This document shows positions 50,201 through 62,439 of a DNA stretch of 64,000 bases, piece by piece. A model generated the notes under the pieces. It was not told the origin of the DNA, made no database searches, and saw nothing but the letters and a program-made list of their open reading frames with translations. Each line of letters starts with the position of its first letter. Position 1 is the first letter of the stretch. Source of the stretch: Glossina fuscipes (taxonomy: Eukaryota > Arthropoda > Insecta > Diptera > Glossinidae); contig NW_023998416.1 in NCBI RefSeq assembly GCF_014805625.2, positions 19,774,065 to 19,838,064 on the forward strand, given 5' to 3'. A program made the position numbers and the translations under genes.

Positions 50201-52533
50201 TTGAATACGCATACAGCCAATGGCAAATAAATTGTTCACACTTCCCTTATAAAGCTTAAATAAATATAATTCGTGGGAGACCTGCCTGTAATGGAAAACA
50301 GAAAACTCTTTGAATTTCGAGTTCAAAAGGTTGGGCTAAAAACAAGTTCTTTGCAATATTGTTTTTGTTTTGTTTTGTATATAAAATTTTTATATGAAAT
50401 CGCTATTTATTGTCACGATAAGATGTGTGCTATATATGTGTTCATGGCTGTATTCTAAGGTATATAAGAATTTGGGTGTGCCATCTGCTTTCGTTTTACT
50501 ATTCATACCATTCCAACCCGTACCAGTATATCGTCGTTGAAGAAATCTAGCAAAAGCAAAGGTAATATTCTTCAAAGGAAACTATTACCACAAGGAGGAT
50601 AATTGTTGCTAAAAACGAGCCATACATGACATTACATTGTTTTTTTTTTGTTGTTCCTTTTTTCTTTTACTTTTCAATTAGATGCACGTATGTTCATGAC
50701 AGAAATTTTCGAAAGATGTTATTTTTGCAGATGTCTTTACATCCATCAACTAAATTCAAGGATGTACTCAGTTTGTCAAAACGTTTGCAACACTCGCTAG
50801 GGAGAAAACTATGGAAGTTCTTTAAAGTGTTTATATCCTTGACGAAGATCAAGCACTGGCTTGCTTCTTCGTCGGTCCACCTGTCCGCCTGTCTGCATTA
50901 AGCATTCTCCCGGTCTCTCAGATGTCTCTCCATCTGCAAGTTTGGCAACAACATTCTAAGTTCCTATAGGCAGATTAAACGTGAAAATGAGCCAAGTCGA
51001 ATGGGCAAACGACATATCTACAGTGTAATTTAAACTAAAAACGCTTTTGTATTCAAAAGCAGCAAAGAACGGGTTTCCCACGCTTACGTTACGACCGCTT
51101 AATGCTATAGATTATTTTATCCTTTTTACGATAAGGACGACGCGTGTGGAAAATTCGATCACAACCGATTGATTCTCGTATGTTTTTTCTTTCCTCTAAT
51201 GAAGTGAATCAAAATGACTTATTAAAACAGTGCGTCAACGATATGTCGAAACTAGACCAGGTGAGAAAAAGAATTGAATGAATGTATTTATAAGGGTGTC
51301 TTTACGTGAATGAAAGTCATCGAAAATTCCTGAAATATTTAAATTTTTCTTTTCTATATGAATAAGGTTCATGAGAAATTTCTGGAATAATATTTGCTCT
51401 CTAAGCATTTATTTGAAGTTCGAAAGTTGAAATTGACGCCCTCGATAAGGTTGAAGTTAAACAAATTACAAATCAATGTCGATGGAAATTAATCTCAGTA
51501 TTATTAGGTTCAATACTCTTGAAAATCCGAAATTTCCATTCATTTGTATAAGAAAAAAATGTGGAAGAGTTTCGAAGCGTGCACACATCTGATTCCTTTT
51601 CCTAATTTTGAATGATAAGACGAAGAAAGACTCTTCTCTTCAAGTTATATACCCGCTCCGGCTTTGAAAGTGTACTCTTCTCCCATTGGTCTTTCATTAG
51701 CAACCAAACGAAATGATGGGTTAGAACTGACATTTTCTTAGGGCCACTAACAGTTCGCTCCCAATTTATTCCGTTCGAAAGTGACACACTGTTCAGCCGA
51801 AAATGTTGCATGTCTTTCTGTCGGATGTTCTCGACATACTTAGCACTGTTCGCACTCACTTGCCCGCTTTTCATAATAACAATAACTATTTAATAATTCA
51901 AATTCAATTTGAAATATGTTTTGAAATATGTTTTCAAAATTCTCAAGAGCTCCTTGAACAACATGAACATTGAATTGTTTACTATTCTCATAACATTTTT
52001 CTGCTCTTTGAATTAATCTCTTTGAGTTTAATTTTTGAAAATTATTTTAAAATACTTTTTATTTCGTTTTTTGAAAATTTTATGTAAATAATATGAAAAC
52101 CAAACGTTTCTTTATCGTAACATTTTCGTTGTTAATTCTTTTTTAATTTCAAGTAGCAGTGGCTTAGAACAAATATGCGAACGGTAAAAATACTCTTGAA
52201 AGCAAAAAAAGAAAGAAAGAAATAAATAAATAAATTATAATAAATACAATTGTGACCTACAATGCAATTGTATGCACCCGCTTATGTATGTACGGGCGTA
52301 GGTACGTATGCATGCATTAATATAAACGTACAATGGGTTTAATAAAAGAGATTTCGAAAGCGGAAAGAAACAAACAACAATTAGATCAAGTTAAACCGAA
52401 TATTTTCATACTTACCCGCGCTACATTCCTTCCTTGCATATATACTGCGCCTCGCAGCATCGCCCTATTTGAATTGATAAAAGAGGCTAGAAGGTACAAG
52501 ACAAACCCATTTTTCTTCTTTATTTTGCTTTAA

Positions 52534-52869
52534 TATGATCAATCACTCAGGGGATGTTCCCCTACATTTGTAACACGGTGATCGGGGCGTGCACCAAGGC
52601 TATTGGGCATATACCCAACCGGTAAGAATTATGATTTTACTTTTAACCACAGGAGTAGCCAAAAACGTGCGAGTTGTGACCACCAAGTCAGTGTTCTCGG
52701 GATCAAATCCCTGGCGTGGTAGAAATCACTTGCTATGCTCACAGCTCGGTCGGTGAAGGCGTAGCAAAGCAGGCTATAGGTACTTCTCCTCGATGTCTTT
52801 CTCTTGTCCCTGTCTTCCCTGGCCTTTATATAGGGGGCCATCCCCTGAGCGATTCTTGATTGTGTCATA
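52534..52869. mobile_element. Candidate 336-bp TTAA-flanked inverted-repeat element
   Basis: Flanked on both sides by TTAA (52530-52533 and 52870-52873). The left end reads TATGATCAATCACTCAGGGG then ATGTTCCCCTA. The right end, reverse-complemented, reads TATGACACAATCAAGAATCG then CTCAGGGGATGGCCCCCTA. After small gaps, 19 of 22 bases match over TCRCTCAGGGGATGKYCCCC. Each arm also holds an internal GGGGA..TCCCC-type palindrome. TTAA duplication is the hallmark of piggyBac-group elements, so this may be a piggyBac-type MITE. Against that, its ends do not begin with the usual CCC/CAC. On the minus strand a TATATAAAGG sits near the left arm, so a solo LTR (TGA...TCA) is an alternative. It encodes no protein that I recognise. 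Confidence 0.55.
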
Positions 52870-53766
52870 TTAACAAAAAGGAAACCCTTTTGTTAGTAAA
52901 ATTATTTTTCTTTTTCTTTTGGGTGAAGTACTTTGCCTCTCTTTCTAGAAGCTTCATATCTCGAGGGCGGTTTTTATTATCGAAACTTGTTTGTTGCTCG
53001 GTTACTCAAACATATTCAACTTTTCTTTTTTGAAATATTTTAAATAAGGTTTTATAATAAACCGAAATCTTTTGTAAATCCTCATGGCAGGAGATTCTTC
53101 TTCATGTGTTCTTAGCTATACACATCTATATTAAGTTAATCTGTCTGATAACTTAGAAAATATTAGAAAATATTAAATCGCTTACTTAAACCAAGTGTCA
53201 AACACTATGGCTGGAGGAAGTATTACAAGCGTGATAATAGAGCTAATATATTTGCACTTGCGTAGCCTCTGTGGATATGAACTGAAAATTCAAAACCAGA
53301 CATAACAGTAAACAAAATGTATGCGAAGTGCATGCGCTCATCGAAAAAAAAGCCTTCAGATAACAAACGAATAAAAAACGTGTGCGTTAAAAAATGGAGA
53401 AAAAACAAAACAACAGAAAACCCGTGAAATGCGATAATAATAACAGTAATAATGAAAGAAACAACAAATCGTTTAAGTGAATACCAAAATAAACAAAAAG
53501 AAAAAAATAAATAAATAAAAGCAAAACATTTTTGATAAATAAAAAAGCAAAGTATTCTAAACACTAAACAATAACGATAAGGGAAAAACAAAAATGAATG
53601 CAAGTAAATCGGTTCCGATAACACCTTTAAAAATTTTAGGAAATTTTGGTAAAACTATTGTTATAAAAACAGTTTCATAAATAGAAACAAAGAAATTGAA
53701 TTGAGTTCGTCGGAAGGTCTGCTCTTAAGCCAAATGCGCGCTTTCATCTCTCTCCCCTTAAATTTT

Positions 53767-54180
53767 ATTACACCCATCACCAACGGATGAGGGATATATT
53801 CGTTTTATGAAAACGTTTGCAACGCAACGAAGGAAGCATCGTAGACCCCACAAAGCATACGTATTCTTGATCAGCATCAAATTCTAAATTGATTTAAGCG
53901 CGCCCACCTGTTCGCCTGTCCATCTGGCCGTTTGCGAAACTTCCTAGTATTTGTGGAAAACTTTTTTCCATTGTCGAAAATGAAAATATCGCCTAAAAAT
54001 TTGATCTAAACTTTTCAAATTACACGCCTACAACGCCCAACTGCCTCTACCGCAAAAACTTTTATTTTGAAAATAGAAGAAATCAACTGCGCCCACTCCA
54101 TATTCTGGAGCATGACAATTTTCTTCTTTGCTCTTTCACTTCTATTGCCTTTTTTGGGGTGAACGGTGACGGGCGTAAAA
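53767..54180 (+). mobile_element. Non-autonomous element with TTTTACRCCCATCACC ends
   Basis: Starts TATTACACCCATCACC and ends GGTGACGGGCGTAAAA, which are inverted copies matching at 13 of 16 bases. Inside are ATTCTTGATCAGCATCAAAT, GATTTAAGCGCGCCC and CCTGTTCGCCTGTCCATCTG, then AAATAGAAGAAATCAACTGC and GCCCACTCCATATTCTGGAG. The same order recurs at 60.3-61.1 kb. It has no coding sequence and is about 414 bp, fitting a MITE-like element; no clear target duplication was found. Confidence 0.6.
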
Positions 54181-54839
54181 GATTCAGTCCTGACCGAATT
54201 TAATTTTCTTTTTGGTTTTTATATTCACTAGCGAAGAATGAAAGTGAATTAGTTTGCTCCTTACTTTTCCAACACTTGGGAGGAATTGTAACTAACCTCA
54301 TTAATTATATACAGCCAAGGACAAATAAATAGCACAAATTTAAACTAAAGTTTTAATAAAATCTTATTATCGACAAGTTTCAAGTTGTCAGTGTAATTGT
54401 ATTGTGAATTCTTCCGAAATATTTAATAGGCTTCATGGATTCGCGTCATATCCAAGGTTAACAAAAAAGAAAGACCATTTTTGCTAAAATTAAAGGGGAA
54501 GATGTAATAAAGCCAATCTTAAGTGATTATGACCTTCATAAGAATGCAACCATGGAGCAGCAATTTACATCGAAACTTTTTTAAATAATTTGTAACCGGA
54601 TAATTAAAAGAAAAGCAAAAAAAAACATAGCGCCCACCATTAAATACCCTGTATGCCACACTTCGCTTAACATGGTTATTTAAATCACGACTGTTCAAAA
54701 TAAAGTTTTATATGGGGAGTAGTCGAAAAGGTAGTGCTATCCAAAGCATTTTTAATTAAACTCGCCCTTGCGACAAGACAAGTCTCTGTAGCAATTTTCG
54801 TCAAAAATTTCAACGGGTAATTAAGACATGTATTGCCAT

Positions 54840-54995
54840 CAAATGGACGGACGGACGGACGGACGGACAGACAGGCTTAAGGAAGTTCAAAGGTGGCTTT
54901 GAAACAACCGCTTTAATGAAAGACTTAATGTTGGTGGTACATCCGCATAAACCTGAGATACCCTTGTACCACGAGTGCTGTAGGTTATCATAATT
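54840..54995. repeat. Dispersed repeat fragment with (GGAC)n core
   Basis: (GGAC)6-like run at 54844-54868 followed by AGACAGGCTTAAGG, then ACATCCGCATAAACCTGAGA and CCCTTGTACCACGAGTGCTG. It is laid out like the core and right part of the repeat at 45.3-45.5 kb. Confidence 0.5.
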
Positions 54996-55114
54996 ATCAT
55001 CTTATTCAGTTTTCTCGTTTTGCCGATTTTTATGGAGAGAATACGCTATTCTGAAAATAACCATAAAAGAAAAACAAAAATTTTGATTCAATTTTTTTTT
55101 TTGTTTTTATATAT

Positions 55115-55935
55115 TCTTGATCAGGTTAAAAGTCTGCGCCTGTCCACTTAGCCCTACTCGATCCCTATTGCTATTAAAATGCTTAAAATTGCGAAAATCG
55201 AAATAGATAGGTGGACAAGTGATCAGAACTACGAGCTGGAACAAAAAGTTTGAATTTACAATTTAAAAGAGACATTCGTGCAAAATTTGAAGCAAATACA
55301 TAAAGCTTCGGAGCGAGAATTTGTTCGATCCGCTGACGAAAGAATAAGATCGACCGACTGAGCCCTTCGCCCGAAAATCTTGATTTGTAGCAAAATTACG
55401 ATTGCAGACTTAGGAATGGGAAATTTGTTGCGAAAACAGGAAAATGAAAACCAAAACCGTACAACAACAAAATGTAATGATTTTAAATTTTTAGCCTCCC
55501 TTACAGCCATGCGCAGATAAATAGCACAAAACTCGTCCCGAAAGAAGCTTTAGGAAGTTTTTGGATCAGCGTGAAATTCTGAATCGATTAAGCCATGTCT
55601 GTCCGTCTATATAGTGTGTGTTGTGGACAATCTTCTGGCCGCAATAAAGGAAATTTCGACTTCAAATTTTATAGAAACATTAAACGTTTCTGCAAGTAGA
55701 TTGATATCGAAAATGGGCCAAATTCGTAAGAACACCCACCTGCAGCAAAACGTAAAGCGATCGCGATTCCTTCTCTCTAACGAAAATTTGAAGGGTTTTG
55801 CTGCTTAGCCACAAATTATCAAAGAGAGAAGAATGAAATTTTCTACTCTTGCTTTATGGTAACTCTACTACATATGTTCGAAAATCGGCCACGCCCACGC
55901 GGAGTTGTTAAGAGCGATTGAATTTTCTTTCTTTT
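55115..55935 (+). mobile_element. One or two copies of the GTCCGTCTGTCC family
   Basis: A first start, TATATTCTTGATCAGGTTAA, lies at 55108-55128. A second copy begins near 55562 (TGGATCAGCGTGAAATTCTG) and continues with GATTAAGCCATGTCTGTCCG, TGGCCGCAATAAAGGAAATT, a GCAAGTAGATTGATATCGAAA-like part, and GAACACCCACCTGC. GGCCACGCCCACGCGG follows near 55886. The arrangement is that of the copies at 15.7, 60.4 and 62.5 kb. Neither copy codes for protein. Confidence 0.6.
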
Positions 55936-56373
55936 ACTTTTTTGAGTTTATGTAATTATTAATCATAGAATAAACGAGAAAGACAGTTCAAATTATTTTG
56001 TAGATTACTCAAATGAAGACATACTATCTTACCTAAGCTCGTGTTAATTCCAAAATAAATATAATGGACACTGTGCAAACCTGACCTAATAAGCGGCAGT
56101 ACTATCAAGTAAATTGTATTCTCTATTCTCCAAATTAATGTTTCTTCAAAAATGTTAAAAAAATTTACTTCACAATTTGGGAGAAATTTTTCATTTATGT
56201 ATTTATGAAAACTTTTGTCTTATCTGTCATAAATGTTTATAGCTTTTTAAAAAAAGAAAATATATATTAAACTAGAAGCTGTAAAATCCTAAAAGTAATT
56301 GGCATAGACGCTTCGCTTTAAATATTTCAGTTGAAAGGAAAAAACCATAAAAAAATTTTCTTATATTGCGCAG

Positions 56374-56394
56374 ACACGGATATTGAAAGAAGAA
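56374..56394 (+). promoter_or_regulatory. Splice acceptor and 5' UTR end of UBE2S
   Basis: TTTTCTTATATTGCGCAG ending at 56373 is a good acceptor, which puts only 21 untranslated bases before the ATG at 56395. A non-coding first exon should lie upstream; it was not located. Confidence 0.5.
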
Positions 56395-57003
56395 ATGAGC
56401 ACTATTTCCAATGTGGAAAATTTGTCACCTCAAACCATCCGTCAAGTGATGAAGGAAATTCAAAGCATGGTCGAGCATCCTTTAGAAGGGATAAAGATTC
56501 AAATCAATGATGCCGATGTCACCGATATCCAGGCGTCAGTAGATGGACCGGTTGGTACACCATACGTCGGCGGCATTTTTCGGGTTAAAATAGCATTAGG
56601 CAAAGACTATCCACAATCTCCACCAAAAGCCTTTTTCTTAACAAAAATTTTTCATCCAAATGTTGCTAGTCGTGGTGAAATTTGTGTTGACACTTTAAAA
56701 AAGGACTGGAAGCCTGATTTGGGCGTAAAACATATTTTATTGACTATTAAATGCCTTCTAATTGTACCCAATGCTGAATCTGCCCTAAATGAAGAGGCTG
56801 GTAAACTATTGCTCGAACGTTATGACGACTATGCGCAGCGAGCAAAAATGATGACCGAAATTCATGCGCAAGCGGCCAAAACAGCCGACACAAAACATGA
56901 TGATAGACCCAGTTCTAAGAAGCATGCTGTTGATAAAAAATTGCAAGATAAGAAGAAAGAGAAATTAATCAAAGAAAAGAAGCGCATGCTTAGACGATTA
57001 TGA
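56395..57003 (+). CDS. UBE2S: Ubiquitin-conjugating enzyme E2 S
   Basis: A 202-residue E2 that, in the known family, extends Lys11-linked ubiquitin chains on substrates of the anaphase-promoting complex. The UBC fold spans about residues 8-155: HPN at 87-89, catalytic cysteine C97 in [17 protein letters not shown], and C120 in [12 protein letters not shown], matching the human C95/C118 pair. The C-terminal 50 residues are lysine-rich ([22 protein letters not shown]) and end in L-R-R-L, the tail used by this family to dock on the APC/C. Length is near that of relatives (about 209-222). The ATG at 56395 is preferred because it begins [18 protein letters not shown]; an upstream non-ATG extension (residues KEE) is not needed. 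The coding region has no intron, but a splice acceptor at 56373 argues against a processed retrocopy. Confidence 0.95.
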   Translation: MSTISNVENLSPQTIRQVMKEIQSMVEHPLEGIKIQINDADVTDIQASVDGPVGTPYVGGIFRVKIALGKDYPQSPPKAFFLTKIFHPNVASRGEICVDTLKKDWKPDLGVKHILLTIKCLLIVPNAESALNEEAGKLLLERYDDYAQRAKMMTEIHAQAAKTADTKHDDRPSSKKHAVDKKLQDKKKEKLIKEKKRMLRRL

Positions 57004-57108
57004 GGCAAATGTTTATGCACTGGACGTTCCTAAATTTTGAACTGTTCAAAGCGGGCTGAAACCCTGACCTGTTTGTGTTATGTTTCCCTTTAATCATATA
57101 TACATCAC

Positions 57109-57114
57109 ATTAAA
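57109..57114 (+). terminator. Possible poly-A signal of UBE2S
   Basis: ATTAAA 106 bases after the stop; the first canonical AATAAA lies much further on, near 57720. Either could be used. Confidence 0.35.
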
Positions 57115-57409
57115 TATTCTTGCATTATCTATCTACCCCTAGAAAATACTTAAATGCTATTAAAACACGAGAAACTTGTTCTGTCTTAAATAGTCTTAGA
57201 ACGTATACCAGTGGACTTGAAAACCTTTATAAGTCAAACCTATGAGATATATTCAACATCAGTAATACTTTTAATTTGAATTTAATGAAAACGTTTCTCA
57301 TATTTTATACGATATTATTTGTGTTAAAATCAACATTTAAAAGAAGAATACATATATTTACACACTATCACATGCTTGGATACATTTGTTCTTAAAAATA
57401 CCGTCTGTA

Positions 57410-57620
57410 TGGGTATCAAATGAAAGGGTTTGAGAAGTACAAAGCGAAAAGCCAAACGTCATGCCGCGGCTGTTACTAAGTAGTCAAATATAAATTTTAT
57501 TCCATTCATTTTTCTATAACCGGAAACAAATGCTTGGGTCGCTAAAGATTTTAATTATGGTGGGTATGCGAAGTTCGGCCCCAATCAAATATAATTTGCT
57601 TACTTGTTTGTATTTGTTTT
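57410..57620 (+). repeat. Dispersed repeat right-end fragment
   Basis: GTATGGGTATCAAATGAAAG, then GCGAAGTTCGGCCCCAATCA and AATTTGCTTACTTGTTTG. The GTTCGGYC..AACCGA..TTAACTTGCTTACTTG-type end also closes copies near 61.13 kb and 16.34 kb, so this is a truncated member or a relative of that family. Confidence 0.45.
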
Positions 57621-58425
57621 TAATTTATAAAAAAGATACGGAATATTTATTTTTAATTTAAACTACAGCGCAGTGCATAGTAATTGCACAGAGAGATTTC
57701 AAAGATGTTTGGATAATTGCAATAAAAATGCATAGAGTAAGAAATGTGTTAGTAAAGTTTTTTTTTTATGTTACAACTGAATGTGTGGTGTGAGCGAAAT
57801 TACTAAACATTTGCAACCTACCATTTGCGGTATAATGCGGTATATCAAGTTTGTGCGGATATATGCAACACAAAGAAAGACTTTAAATACCGATAAAGTC
57901 AAAATAATTTTCTGAACCGATCTAAGACAGAAAAAAACTTTCTTTCCAATAAAGAATTTCTTTCCACATATTTTAGAAAGCTCAAAGCATCAAATTATCT
58001 GTTAATCCAACAAAAAAAAAAAAAAAATTATTTTCTGAAAAATTTTCACCGCTCCCGCGCTCCGTCCCTTAAAAAGCTTCGTACTCCTGACACTGCTATC
58101 ATATCATATGTTGTTATGTTGTTACTTGTGTAAAACACACCCACAAAAACCTGTTTCGTAGTCACGTCTTGGTTAAGGTACATTCGTTTTTTTGTTTTTC
58201 TATTGATTTATATTCATATGTGTTTGGTTGAAAGATTTCAATTCCCATCATAAGCTGCAAAAAGTTAACTTTTCAGTTAAACCTGAATGACTTTGTTGAG
58301 GTCGTTCGTTCACATCATCTAGTTTTATATGAAAATCAAAACACACAACTAATAAATGAAAAAGTTTTATTAGGTTACAGCAACGTGTTTGAATAAATCA
58401 GACATGTGCACACATACATGCATAC

Positions 58426-58430
<5 letters not shown>

Positions 58431-58462
<32 letters not shown>
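58431..58462. repeat. (TA)n microsatellite
   Basis: About 16 TA units after a CATACATATACATA lead-in. Confidence 0.95.
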
Positions 58463-58464
<2 letters not shown>

Positions 58465-59875
58465 TTTCTATATGCTTCTTGAATTTATTAAATTAATGAA
58501 AGAATTTTTATAGAGATAAACAGGAATACGTTTATGTTTATGTTGATGTTGATGTCAATAAAATTATAATAAGATCTTAAAAATCTTGTTGACAACTACC
58601 TTACAAGGGTTATTCGGCTATTCGAAAGATTGAGATTCTATGATCTTAGTGTTTATTTAATTTCTTGTTGAAATTCAAGCGTTAAACAACTCACAATACA
58701 AATCTTAATGATGGCGATCAGTGGAAAAGAAAGAGTTATCTGAAGGTGATTTTTGTTCTAAAACTTTGGCATCTAATCTGTAGATACGATGTTCTACGAT
58801 GTTTATTTTGTCTTCAGTTGTAATTTTTTGCAATAATTGCTCGTTGATTAATTTGATATTAATCGTGTTTAAATTTTAATTGAAATGTAAAGTTTTCGGA
58901 TGGTGTGGGTGACAGTTATTTAATCTCTTCTTTCCTCTAAATCTAATGTGGGATTGTTTTATGGTGTTTTTGCTTAATTTTTTTCTTCACTAACTATTAT
59001 CTCGTTCTACTTGACTAAGTAGATTTCACACTAAGATAATGAATGACATCATAATGATATTCTTTTTGATTGTCGCTTAGAATCTATGTGCATTGAAAAA
59101 TGTTTTAAGATGTTTTAGTAGCAGTAGTATTTTGAATTTGTTGTTATGACTGACGAATTGCGGGATTGGAGGTCAGCCCTTGCTTATTAGAGAAATTATA
59201 TCTTCTTTAAATTCGCTGACACTCTCCTTTGTTTATTTGATCCTCTAGGCATTATATAGCACAATCGGTCGTTCCTTAAATGCCTCCATATCCTACCCTG
59301 CTTGCACAGTAATCTGATTACGCAGTCATTAAAAACACAAAAATTTATTTTCCCAATGCTTTCAGCATAAGCTTTCTCTTCTATATTCTCCTAGAGAGAT
59401 ATTTATACTTGCCTTACCTGTTGCTTCCAGCTTCCACTTCAGTTTTTTATAGTCATTTCCTGGTGCGGAATTTTCGTAAACGTTTTTCCCAATCTCTAGG
59501 CATTAACTAGCTCTTTGTCCGCATTGCAGCCATATTAACATGAAATCATTTCCTTTCTTGGGATCTATCATAATATGTTTTAGGTAATATTATTATTTGT
59601 ATCGTTTCCTTACCTATCTCTCTGATAAGGTCTTCAGTTTCTGCAAACATATGTTCTCAGACTTTATTATTAGTCTGTGCTATCTGTCCTTGAAATACTA
59701 AAATGTATAAATATTACAAGGATATGCATATAAACAAACAATTGAAAAAAACTATGGAGGGACAGGGCGCATCAATGAATGTGCTACACCATTCAACAGC
59801 TAAAGATTCATTCAAAAGCTAAAGAAGCGTCAGTTTATTTAACTTTATCAAAATATTTCAAAAATTGCACACGAG

Positions 59876-59985
59876 AAAAAAGACGGACAGACGGACAGAT
59901 AGAAAGACGAGCATAGAATCATTTTCTGAATAGATCGGTACATTAACAACTCAAGTTCTTCTGGGTGTTGCGTACATCAAAAAAA
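59876..59985. repeat. Dispersed repeat fragment
   Basis: GACGGACAGACGGACAGATA, then TTTTCTGAATAGATCGGTAC and CTCAAGTTCTTCTGGGTGTT. Order and words match 45.42-45.52 kb and 12.19-12.25 kb. Confidence 0.5.
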
Positions 59986-60339
59986 GAAATTCACAACGCA
60001 CCTAACCAACTAAACCAAATTTATTCTTAAGTATTTACATGAATTTTCAATTATTATCTCTGTGATTTATTTACTCTCGAGCAAGAACTGTTTGTTGCGT
60101 CTATTTGACTGAATTCTTTTTACATATCGTTACCTATTTTAAATTTTTGTAAGCTAAAAATTTCTTTCACCAGAGCTACGCTTAAACCGGTATAAAAGTC
60201 TTAACGTTTTACCTTTCAAAATTAATATATAAAATTAAAGAAAAACTGTCGCGACTGACTTTTTGAAATATCTCCTGCACAGTATAAGATCAAAAACATG
60301 CCTTCCCTTCGGCGTCTTAAAGAAACGGGAGAGTTTAGT

Positions 60340-61165
60340 TTTTACACCCATCACCGAAGGATGAGGAATATATATTTACACGGAGTATCGATCGAATTAT
60401 AAATCGATTTAAGCATGTCCGTCTGTCCATCTGTGTAATGTCTGTTGTAAACAATCTCTTGGCCGCAAAAAAGAAATTATCGACTGCAAATTTGGCAGAA
60501 ATATTGCACGCAGGTTGCTATTGAAAATGGGTTAAGTCGATGGAAGGACTCGGGCACACCATCAGGTAAACTGAGAACACCTTTTATTTTTCAAAAGGAA
60601 TGAAAAACTGGCTTTATGCTCTTTACTCATAAACTACAACAAACAAATGTACAAAAACTTGAACTTATATTCAATAGGCGAAGTTGTAGCATTTTGTGCA
60701 AAAAAATGGCAAAAATTGACCACACCTACCCAATATTGTAGTGTAGCAAACTTTAATTGTTTTTTCAATGCCGCACCGAAACAGGCTTGAAAAATCCGAT
60801 GAAGTATGCAAATTTTTCGGCCAGTTTCAAATTTGAAATACAATTAAGCATGTCCGTCTGTTCGTCTGTCCATTTGTCTGTTTGCGCAACTTTGTAGTGT
60901 TTATGGTAAACTTTCTCCCGTTAGCGAGAGTGAGATTTGAAAAAGAATTTGGCATTGACCTGAACTTTTTAAAGGACACGCCTACAAAGCCCACATGCCA
61001 CATACGACGAAAACTTTTATACTGAAAATAGAAGAAATCAGCTGCGCTCACCCCATATTACGGAGCATGAAGATTGTGTTCGTTTGTCTTTTTTACAATA
61101 ACAGTGATGCGCATACAAGATTCGGTCCCAACCGATTTTAACTTGCTTACTTGTTTTTTTTTTTT
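60340..61165 (+). mobile_element. Non-autonomous elements, GTCCGTCTGTCC family (two joined copies)
   Basis: Starts TTTTTACACCCATCACCGAA at 60340. It continues with GATTTAAGCATGTCCGTCTG (60409), TGGCCGCAAAAAAGAAATTA and GGCAGAAATATTGCACGCAG. A second CATGTCCGTCTGTTCGTCTG begins at 60849 and runs through AAATAGAAGAAATCAGCTGC and CACCCCATATTACGGAGCAT to GTGATGCGCATACAAGATTC near 61105. Two core regions within one pair of ends suggest nested or tandem insertion. A poly-T follows at about 61154-61174. No coding capacity. Confidence 0.65.
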
Positions 61166-61174
61166 TTTTTTTTT

Positions 61175-62439
61175 AAATCTTTATTTTCGATAAACACAGT
61201 GGACATGGAAGATTCGGTCACAGCTGAATATAATCGTCTTAGTTGTTGTTACAATTATTGTTCCAATTATTATTATTATCGTTACTATTATTATTTGTTA
61301 CATTTGTACAGATGTACAGATAGGCATACACAATATGCTTGAAAGAATTGTACTTTTTAAAAAGTTCGACTATTTACTATTCATTTCATTTTACTCATTC
61401 ACGTCTTATTAGTTGTGTCGTCTCCAATTTTTCAGAGTCACGCGCGCATTTTTTAAGTATTTACGTCTTTAACAATTAAGAAACACCTCCGTAAATAAGT
61501 GTCAGTCGTGGGATGAAGTTATGCTAATTTTGCAATCCCATTTGCGGCATCACATCTATCTATACACATATGCACACATATATTATTACAAATTAGTATT
61601 CAATCGCCTGTGCGTTTGAAACAATTTTGAACAAACCTAAAAGAAGAGAATTCTATTAAGAATTGAAGTTCTCGATTAATTTTTACAAACATAAATAAGC
61701 TAAGCGTTCAACTAATCGATGGAAAGTTGAAATTTACCTGAATGAGAAAAACAAAAATTTCTCCACAACTATGTGATAAATGATAAAATATGAATTTGCC
61801 TAAACTGAAAGCTGAACAATGATCACACAGTCTGCGTTACTAGTCACCCAAATTCAAAGTCGCTTATAAGCTGTGTATATTTGTCTAGTCGGTGCGAAAT
61901 TATAATTAACCCCAAAATGTTCAGGTCTTTCCTTTTTCTCCTCAGTCCTTTTATAAATAGCTTCAGTCCATTGTTCTCGCTTCTTTTGTCAACGTATTCT
62001 TCTATAACTTGTATTCTAATCTTTGTCTGCTTCGTGTGTATTTTAGATAAAATTTATAAAAAAAAATTTTTTCTAACACGTTTATGAATTCCTCAACAGT
62101 ACTTTCGTGCATGAAAATAAATTAAAGGTAATTGAATAAGAATGTAACGAACATACAATGACCACGAACTTTAATGCCTGCTTATGTATGCACATATCTC
62201 AGTGTCGCTTATGTAAGGATATTCATTTCGGAACTGACGATAAGCGAGGGGACATTTTTTCAACATGACGGCAGTCGGCTTCGCAAGCCACAAGCCGCCC
62301 AAAAAGCGATGATAGCACTGTACTGCGATGTGCTTATCGCATTCGCTCTATTCCTTACACATTATCTTTGCCCACCACATTATCTTTACGCAAAACGTTT
62401 GCTAAGCCCAGAGGGAATCCTCGGAGAACCCATTAAGTG
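61175..62439. other. Intergenic, no gene seen
   Basis: No recognisable coding or RNA gene. TTATTATTATT-type sequence at 61265-61295. The block at 62200-62430 has higher GC and contains an open plus-strand frame, but no domain is recognisable. Confidence 0.45.

Larger units (their letters stand above)
43759..56373. other. Long non-coding stretch
   Basis: Between the exon pair at 43.2-43.8 kb and UBE2S no confident gene is seen. It includes the repeats listed separately. If the 43.2 kb gene extends past the window, this is part of its intron. Frames at 48582-48896 (-), 49338-49589 (+) and 51602-51874 (-) have no recognisable domain. Confidence 0.5.
57621..60340. other. Intergenic, no gene seen
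   Basis: A/T-rich non-coding DNA with an A-run at 58012-58027, a (TA)n microsatellite at 58431-58462 and a short dispersed-repeat fragment near 59880-59985. Confidence 0.5.

Noticed and set aside
52629..52868. 79-codon minus-strand frame
   Set aside because: It lies wholly within the TTAA-flanked inverted-repeat element and begins in its terminal repeat; no domain recognised.
53223..53624. 133-codon minus-strand hydrophobic frame
   Set aside because: Composition follows from A-rich plus-strand sequence; it has no motif and no plausible gene context.
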